From the NCBI RefSeq assembly GCF_003086295.3, contig NC_092048.1:88392626-88456625 (forward strand): 64,000 bases of DNA, in the 5' to 3' direction. The stretch is from Arachis hypogaea (Eukaryota > Streptophyta > Magnoliopsida > Fabales > Fabaceae). The notes below the pieces were generated by a model. That model did no database searches. It was not told the origin of the DNA and worked only from the letters and a program-made list of their open reading frames with translations. Each line of letters opens with the position of its first letter. The first letter of the stretch is position 1. Shown in pieces: positions 56,305-64,000 of this stretch. A program made the translations under genes and the position numbers.

Positions 56305-56866
56305 CTTTGATTAGAAAGAAATGTATTCTGCTTGACTTTTTTTTTTGTATGGGGGTACTTGCTATTTTTTGCATAGGACAATTAAAGTTTCATATTAAAT
56401 ATTGTGGTTAGCTGTGTACTTAAAAATTGTATTGTGCCCTTTTATTTTAGTCTAGCCTTGTTTTTAGGTTTGTATCCTCATGTAAAACCTTATAAATTTG
56501 CTATGGTATTCATCCTTAAGACAATGTGACAATTAGCCTTCTATGGCAATACAATGTTAAGAGTACTTTGATTACTGATTGTGTTTATAGCTTAATATAT
56601 CTTACTGCAGAGTGGTTCTGATTAGTTTGCAACATTTGATGGATTAGTTTGGTCTTAATCTTAAAAAACCAAATGAAATATCTATTCTCATTCAAGCCAT
56701 TCAATTCATTACACCATGACATATCAACAGAATTTGGTTTACTTGGAAGTACATAACAAACAACAAAAGGGTCACATTAATGACAACTACCACAAACATG
56801 AAAATTATTAGCAGTTTCAAAGCTTTAACTTCAACTTTCAAGCTGTCCAGTCTCCATGCCACCTTC
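56305..56866. other. Intergenic, unassigned
   Basis: AT-rich sequence after the MULE relic. I see no gene or repeat boundary. Confidence 0.4.
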
Positions 56867-58082
56867 TGTAACACCCTAATTAGCCTAAACTTTACCTCGC
56901 ATCGTAAAGCAAAGGTTAATCAAAGATTACGACAGTTCTAAGCTCATACATAATATATTTATAGAAAGAATAGTATAACCTAGAAGCCTGATGAAAGATA
57001 TAGCTCAAAAACAGGATTCCAAAGTGCAAAACGTACTAACGAAGCTACTATCTTAAGGTACAAGAAACATATAAGATATAATAAGAGATAAGTATATAAT
57101 ATCATAGAAAATTAGCCATGACTTACGGAGTTTAAGCTGGCTAGCCATATAAAAATATACAGAACCAGACAGTAAAAATAGCCTATACAAGTTTGTTCTC
57201 TCAAATACAAGCCTCTAGGCAAAACCAAAATACAAAAGTGAGAGACATATATAAAATAAACCAAAAGACTTAAAAGGATGTCCGGATCCTCTGCTCCTAT
57301 CACCAACCAGACAACTCACCGAGGTGGGTTGCGACCTGCATCTGAAAAATACAACAGAGATATGGTATGAGAACTGGAGGTTCTCAGTATGGTAATAGTA
57401 CCCAGTGATGTAGGATATAAGACCACAGGACGCCAAAGGCAATCCTAAGCTCCATACCCATCACAAGAGTTCAAACTTAAAGCATACTAAAACAAATAAG
57501 CATAAAATATAAACCTTAACATAACTAAACCGGGTAATTCTATCTTAGGGAATTTCTATTCTAACCAAACACCGCTGTCCCACAGTCTTCACCAACTTAT
57601 CCTCCATGCGATCCCATCACCACCGCCTTCCTAACCTCCTCAATCCCAATAGAAAACACAATTACTTACAATACAAGTAAATCACAAGTAGAAACATATA
57701 AGGCAATTAATTCAAATAGCAAATAGGCATGTTATACGAATAGGCAAGCCATTTCAAGTAGTCAAAGCATACAAACAGATAGAAAATGCATATGATGAAT
57801 GCCTATCCTACTGGCTGTGATATCACATTGTCGGTTCAACTGCCAACCCGACACATCTCCATGGAGATGTCACCCTTCGGAATCCTCATATGAGAATCCC
57901 TGAGATATAGTGCTCGGATCACTGTCCAAGTACCGGCGCCTGCACGCTCTAATGATCCGAAGGGATGCGAGCGGGATACTCTTGTCACCGACCTCGCATC
58001 TAAGCGCAAGCGGGACGAACCACCGCCCTTATGCCGCCGCCGCTACCTCGACAGGCGGGATCCAACCACAGCCCCTGCCGGG
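56867..58082. repeat. LTR retrotransposon remnant
   Basis: It begins TGTAACACCCTAATTAGCC, a common plant LTR start. It contains the GATGCGAGCGGGATACTC...GACCTCGCATCTAAGCGC region and is cut at 58082 by element F. No coding sequence. Family and orientation are not certain. Confidence 0.45.
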
Positions 58083-59645
58083 TGATGTGTGAACTTTTGT
58101 TGATATAGAATTTCCTCAATTGAATGAATTCTCGTTGCAAGTATAGTTCTAGACCAACAAAGAGTCCTCACATACAAAAATTTAGTTGGTTGTCACAAAT
58201 AACTAACCCCAATGAAAATTAACCGAAGTATTTGGACTCCGGGTCGTCTCCCTAGGATAACAATGTAATGCTTAGTTATTGGCTATGAAGGGGTAAAAAG
58301 GGGGGGGTTTGGTTCATGAGATGACAAGAGAATAAATTTAGCAAGTGAATAAAGGAAGTAAGATAAAGAACTCTTGGCTAAGACTTGGGTAATTGAGATC
58401 ACCATCCTTGTCAACAAACCGAATATTGATAATTATGAGAGGCCAACCTATTAAGTCTACTTCCCAAAAGCGTTAAGTACGTAATGTTTACTCCTAAGCT
58501 TGAAGTACGTCAAATAGATTTGATCACATCCACCCTTAAGTCCTAACCTACCTACTAATTAACTTAGTAGTGGGTTAGCGTCAATGGGTGTTAAATTGAT
58601 CACCATGGGTTCTCAAATCACCAAATCAATCATACCCAATCACTCAAGATTACCCAATTCCCTTGGCTTAGGCCAAGAGTTGACAAAACTACTCAAAAAT
58701 TAAAGAGAGCATTTCATCAAACACATAGAGTGCAATAAAAGTAAGCATTATACATTGCAAGAATAATAAAATCTAACAACTATTAAGTGCAAGAAAAGTG
58801 AGATCACAACTCAATTCATCAATAAAAAGAACATTAACACTAATTTGCATTAAAAACAAATCAAATCTAACATGAGTTCATCATCACAAAAGAGAGCAAA
58901 ACGAGAAATTAACATCACAAGTAAGAAAACCAAGATGTAAGAATGAGAAATTATAAAAGAAACAAGATGAGATCAAGTAATTGAACTTGAATTTAAGATA
59001 ATCTACCATAATCCTAACCTAATTCTAGAGAGAAGAGGGAGCTTCTCTCTCTAGAAAACTAAGTAAAGGCTCATGTTGGCTAAAACTAATTGCTCCCACT
59101 ATGCTTGGACTTCAATTCTGCATGAAATACACTCAGAAACAAGTTGGACTTGGGCCTGGGTTGCTCAGAAATCGCCCCAGCGTTTTGCCTTCAAGTGGGC
59201 CATGTAAGAGTATTGGCGCGTTCGCGCCATGTGCGCGTGCGCGTCGATTGGAAATTTCTCCATCCGCGCGGAAGTGGCATGTACGCGTGCGCGTCCATGG
59301 GCGAGATCTCTTTTGCGCGTGAGCGCCTTGCGCGCGTGCGCGTCCTTTGATGCACTCCCAATCTTTGTTTCTTCATGCATTCTCCCTTTTGTATGCTTTT
59401 CTACTCACTTCTCCCATCCAATACTTGCCTTATAACCTGAAATTACTCAACACACACATCAAGGCATCGAATGGAATTAAAGTGACTCAAAATTACCAAT
59501 TTAGGGCCTAAAAAGCATGTTTTTACACTTAAGCGAAAATCAAGAGAGAATCATAAAACCATGCTATTTCATTGAATAAATGTGGAAAAATGTGATAAAA
59601 TCCCCCAAAATAAGCACAGATAAATCACGAAATCGGGGTTTATCA
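58083..59645 (-). repeat. 3' LTR of element F
   Basis: 1563 bp, TGATGTGTGAAC... to ...GGTTTATCA on the plus strand, next to the PPT. It contains GCGCGTGCGCG-type palindromes at 59214-59345. Confidence 0.8.
59214..59345. repeat. GCGCGTGCGCG palindrome cluster in the F LTR
   Basis: TGGCGCGTTCGCGCCA at 59214-59229, GTGCGCGTGCGCGTC near 59231, GTACGCGTGCGCGTC near 59281, TTGCGCGTGAGCGCC near 59313 and TTGCGCGCGTGCGCGTC near 59329. Confidence 0.85.
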
Positions 59646-59646
59646 A

Positions 59647-59661
59647 ATCTCCCCACACTTA
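59647..59661 (-). other. Polypurine tract of element F
   Basis: TAAGTGTGGGGAGAT on the element strand, next to the LTR. A second copy, TAAAGTGTGGGGAGGT, is at 61350-61365. Confidence 0.75.
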
Positions 59662-61115
59662 AACTAAGCATGTCCTCATGCTAAAATCAAGAAGAAGCAA
59701 AGGGTATTAACATTTATTCAATGCAACTACTAAATGCAATCTGTCTATATGCAATCTATTTACATGATGTAATGGCTTAGTCAAAACAAATCAATCTCCA
59801 AGAATACACATACAAGCACAAGGGCCAAGATATTAGCAATCAAGTAAACCACAATTGGATTGAATCATTGAAAGAGTTCACAAACTTGCAAGAAAAGATG
59901 ATCATGGGTGGAAACATGTAATTGAGCAATCGAACCCTCACCGGATGTGTATCCGCTCTAGTCACTCAAGTATATGGGGTTGATTCACTCAATTCTCCCC
60001 TAATCATGCTTTCCAAGATTTGTTTTTTTTATCTAACAATCAACAATTATTTCATGCATGCATACAAATATCAAGAGGACTTCCCATAGGTTGTAATGGG
60101 GCTAGGGTCAAGGTAGGATGCATATAGTCAAGTGAGCTTGAAATTTGAATCTTTGATTAATTTAAACTTCCCACCTAACCTATGATAACCTAAACAATTC
60201 TAAACAATCCTAGCTATCCATTCTTCACTTTTCATACACTCATGCATTTCCATTTTGCTTACCACACATATGTATTGAATTTACGAAAACTTAAACTCTG
60301 GGACCCTTTGTTCCCTTTTTGCTGCAAAATAATTTTTTTTAAAATATATACAAGAACATCAATGCATATGGTTTACATATGATTAATACATGAGTATGCA
60401 TCCATTTCCTAAAAATTTTCAATAAAAACATAAATACACTTTTATCTCTACCCAATGTACCCAACCTTCCCAAAATCAAGTAATGAACACTTTCACTAGT
60501 CTAAGCTAATCAAAGATCCAAACAAGGGACATTTATTGTTTTTCACTTAAGCTTGTAATGTGCTACAATTATGAACAAATGGGTTAGGCATAGGCTCAAA
60601 ATTGGTTAACAATGGAAGATAAAAGGTAGGCTATTTGGATAAATGAACTATTTGAACAATGGCCTCAATCATATAAATGCATGTATACACAAAGTAATGG
60701 ACATAAAGAATCAAACAAATCAAAGATTACAATCATAAGAAGAGAATGATGCACACAAGAATGAAAATAAGTGGTTATATATGATGTAACCACACAATTA
60801 GGCTCAAAATCTCACATGCTTGTGTTCATCGCTCAAAACATGATCCACAAGTATATAATTCAAGCAAGTTCTAAAAATTTTTTTTCAACCAATTGGGTGG
60901 TACCCTAAAAATGAATTCCTTGGAAATTTTCATCATATTGACTAAGCTTATTCTAATGCAATGTTGTGATTTAGAAAAATTTTTTAAAATAAAAAGAAAA
61001 AATTTCCTAGTTTATCCCTTTTTCAATCAAAACACAATTCTTATATAAAAAGGGTCAACTAGATTTTTAACAATCCAGAACACTTTTCTAATCACAATCA
61101 AAAACTAAAATGCAA

Positions 61116-61183
<68 letters not shown>

Positions 61184-61349
61184 CTAAAAGTGTGCAACTA
61201 TCAAAACAAGAGCATCTACAATAGCAAATATATACAGTCATCCCAAAATGATCTCAAATATAAAGTGCAAAATAAAATAAGGTAGTAGAAAACATAAATA
61301 GATGTCCGAAAGTTCACCACATCAATGTAAACACCGGTCACGAACGGTG
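59662..61349 (-). other. Conserved noncoding tract of element F
   Basis: The element strand is related to B 24145-25593 and C 12890-11446. The frame equivalent to the hydrophobic B/C ORF is stopped early here. It includes an (AT)30 microsatellite at 61119-61178. Confidence 0.6.
61119..61178. repeat. (AT)30 microsatellite
   Basis: 60 bp of uninterrupted AT inside element F. Confidence 0.95.
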
Positions 61350-61368
61350 ACCTCCCCACACTTTAGAA

Positions 61369-62773
61369 TTAAGCATCGTCCTCGATGCTACTGCTGAAGC
61401 TCGGGATGGGATCAACAATCGCACCGGGCTCCTCAGGCTCAGGCTGTGGAACTAGGACTGGCTGTGGCTCTGGATGTGGCTGTGGATCCTCAGGGGCTGC
61501 TGGACCTCGGTAGTGGTCTGTGTCTCTGGAGGTGCATCCTGATGGATCGGCTTCTTAGCCAGCTCCTCCTCCTGATCCTGCTCGTCGGAAGCTAGAGAGT
61601 TTGGGAGCGGCGGTAGCTCGATGCCCTGTGACACAAACACCTTGTCGATGCGATCGAGACGTCGCATGACACGACGCTCGAAACGCTCCATGAAGTGAAG
61701 AAGGTGCTGCACCAGCAGATAAGTCGGCTCAGGTACTAGTGGTGGTGGTGGTAAGGACGCTGCGGCTGCTGAAGTAGAAGAGGGTCCTGCGACTGCTGCT
61801 AACGATGAGGGCTGAGCTGCCTCCTCCACTGCTCTGGCTCGTGAACGGCGTTCGGGTGGGGGCTTCTCATGCACCCACCCATCCATGGAATGGTGGTCTC
61901 CTTGTCATCGTCATCTGGGGGTGGTGGTGTCACATCATCATCCTCCCACAGGATACCTGCCAGCTCAATCATGCTGGTGACCAGTGTAGAGAAGGGTAGC
62001 AAGCTGCGAATATGAGCTCTCCATATACTATGTCTGACCAGTCGAGGGAAATTTACCTCCTTCCCTTCCATCACACACCCAATCAGAACCAGCACATCCA
62101 TCGGGATCTCTGAAAAGTGAATGGTGGGGAAGACATAGTGGGCGAAGATATGCTGCCAGGTCTTGGCCTCCCTCGTCAGATAAGCAAAGCGCATCCCCTT
62201 AGGCTTCTTGTTGTTCAAATCCATCACCCAGGGAGCGTCAGGAGTAGCAATCACGTGCCTAAGCACCTCATAGTCAAAGGTCACGGAGAGGATAGCTACC
62301 TCTGCCTGCCTATAGGCGCAGGTCTCATCAGGACGATGGTGGCAAAGCAGTGCATCTCCAATAGCCTCCTCAGTGATCATAATCTCTCTACCCCTCAGCA
62401 GAACTGAATCAATATTGGCTCGGAAGAAGTTGCAATAAAATTCTCTCACCCATGAAGTGTTCACCCTCCCTAAATCTCTATCAACAAAGTCCAATCCTAA
62501 CTCCAGAATTCGGGTGTTAATGGCACACCTCACATCATTGGGAAGAAGCAGTTTCTTCTCAATGTTTAGATTTTTCTTCCGAAAGTCAGAGAAGTGAAGC
62601 TCACAATAGAGGTTTGAGAATTTGACTTAGTCAGTGGATGGTAGCAACTGGTTTTCCCTATCCACCTCATTCAGCGGATTCTTAGCATAATTTGCATAGG
62701 GAGAAGGGGTAGAGGCCTTAGAGCGCTTCCTCTTTTTGGAAGTAGTGGCTATAGCCTTTCCTTTGTCTGACAT
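61369..62773 (-). pseudogene. Element F env-position ORF, one stop and one frameshift
   Basis: The ATG at 62773 gives MSDKGKAIATTSKKRKRSKA, a basic N terminus. TAA at 62627-62629 interrupts early. The core (62533 to about 61890) has VNTSWVREFYCNFF, VLLRGREIMITEEAIGDALL, HIFAHYVFPTIHFSEIPMDVL and FPRLVRHSIWRAHI, the same domain as in B and C at lower identity. A one-base shift near 61885 leads into MDGWVHEKPPPERRSRARA, a Pro/Ala-rich segment and a charged helix (FERRVMRRLDRIDKVF). A TAG at 61452-61454 precedes the final tail. No membrane span is seen. Function unknown. Confidence 0.72.
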
Positions 62774-64000
62774 CCTGGGAAACAGAGATGATACAATATA
62801 AGCAGATAGCCAAATAGATACAAAGTACTCAAAGTAAAGCATATTCATGAAGTGAATCAAAGAAAGGAGATTTCTTGGAATACAAGCAAACTGAATTCAG
62901 AATGTAGGCCAAACTTCAAACTAAGAATTCAAACCATATTTTGCACATTACTTGTTCATCAAGCTTAGGAAACACCATATTCAAAATAATGATAAAAAGA
63001 GTTAGGTTGAAAACCAAAAGAAGTTAGTTGGTTAAACAAGTTAAAGTTAGAGATCAGTTTGAAAATCAGTGATATGGTGGTTATTAGTTCAATTCAAAAG
63101 AGAATGCACAAAATAAGAATATAAGCACGTTCACAATCATAAAATGCATCAAGTCATTGATGATGAAATATGGTATAGCTAGAAAACAACTAATATGGAA
63201 CAAACCATCAATCAATGCAAGGATCACTAGAGTTATGTGAATTGGTGTTGGTATAGTCAAAACATTAAAGGATGAATCAATTAATCAGAGTTCAACACCA
63301 AATTCAATGAGCTATGAAAGTTACAATGATTGAGATGAGATTTGAAAAATTCATGCACTATGTGATCAAGGGTAAATTGGCATAAAGGAATTGAATCACA
63401 GTGGCCATATAGGTAGAAGAAATCATCAATCTTGTGAAGCAAGCAAATTAGGCTCAATTCCAAATGAAAACCAAGTTTATGGTCAATCTGAAAGTTTACT
63501 TAATCATGCAATGCATATATGCAAGTTAGCATTGTAAGCAAGCAAGGAGTATTAGAGGCATGACCAAAGAACCTGTTCTTGAGGAATTTTCAAAACCATT
63601 TGGACGACACAATTCTATTTGACACAGAAATCATCAAATAGAAGTTTGTTACGTCCATCAAACAATGTCAATTCAAGAAATATGGTTAAGAAAAATCCGA
63701 CAGCAATTCAGCAATACATTGGCTAAATCCCAAATTTAAACAGTCAAATCAGATTTCATATGAATTCACAAAATTCAAAAGCACAAAAATCATGTATGAA
63801 TTCATATGACTTGGGCAATCAAGCCAATAGTGCAGCAACAAAGCATTAGAAAGCAAATTAAAATAAATCAGCCAGCAAGCAGTTATGAATAAGCAAGCAA
63901 CCAGTATCCATGAGCAAAGCATTACTCAATAATGGCAAGCCAGGCATATAGCACAAGCAAAGCAATGAAACAGAGCAATTTCACACAACAGCAAAAATTC
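62774..64000 (-). other. Element F noncoding region upstream of the env-position ORF
   Basis: A-rich on the plus strand, with many AAGCAAGCAA/CAAGCAAG-like motifs. No coding sequence is supported; the integrase expected further upstream is not reached. Confidence 0.5.

Larger units (their letters stand above)
58083..64000 (-). mobile_element. Element F: Athila-like Ty3 element, right part outside window
   Basis: On the minus strand: env-position ORF (62773-61369), noncoding tract, PPT (59661-59647) and 3' LTR (59645-58083). Pol and the 5' LTR lie beyond 64000. The layout matches B and C, but sequence identity is clearly lower, so it is a separate family or subfamily. Confidence 0.82.

Noticed and set aside
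61119..61178. AT repeat as a replication or centromere signal
   Set aside because: A simple (AT)30 microsatellite inside a retrotransposon spacer is sufficient explanation.

Overview
This window is nuclear DNA of a legume, most likely peanut (Arachis) or a close relative. The evidence is spliced plant genes with GT-AG introns, nested LTR retrotransposons, non-autonomous hAT elements and an Au-like SINE, together with LTR ends (TGATGAGCGGATAATTTATA) and Athila-like families of the kind I associate with Arachis. The genus is an inference from pattern memory; no search was run.

Layout. Positions 1-27105 are a nest of three Athila-like Ty3 elements. Element B (+) is the host and is visible as 6744-9938 and 22740-27105. 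It carries RNase H-integrase, an env-position 'putative plant transposon' ORF and its 3' LTR. Element A (-, 1-6743 and beyond the left edge) sits in B's RNase H region. A is a gag-protease-only family lacking RT, RNase H and integrase. Element C (-, 9939-22739) is a near-complete relative of B inserted into B, with both LTRs, tRNA-Asp-type PBS, gag, pro, RT, RNase H, integrase and env-position ORF, all broken by stops and frameshifts.

27106-27564 is an older retrotransposon remnant. Element D (27570-32958, +) is a Copia (SIRE-like) element in it, with a truncated 5' LTR fused in frame to an otherwise intact INT-RT-RNase H ORF. 32964-36360 holds a hAT-end-like fragment, AT-rich DNA and a 1.4 kb hAT-type element with an 8-bp target duplication.

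Two host genes look functional, both on the minus strand: ribosomal protein eL31 (36364-37105, two coding exons, telobox and site II promoter motifs) and a 21-exon M16 zinc metallopeptidase of the PQQL type (45763-54201, 1021 codons, HXXEH intact). A short-LTR Copia element E (37544-43069) and a hAT-in-hAT nest (43669-45055) lie between them. A SINE sits in intron 10 of the protease gene.

54800-55416 is a two-exon fragment with a transit-peptide-like N terminus. It is followed by a MULE transposase relic (55725-56304), an LTR remnant (56867-58082) and a fourth Athila-like element F (58083-64000 and beyond, -).

The most unusual signal is that elements A, B/C, D and F each carry their own clusters of short palindromes, mostly centred on CpG, in LTRs, leaders or 3' regions. 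The sequence differs from family to family. In B, C and F a polypurine-tract-like block is also duplicated on both sides of a conserved noncoding tract that follows the env-position ORF.
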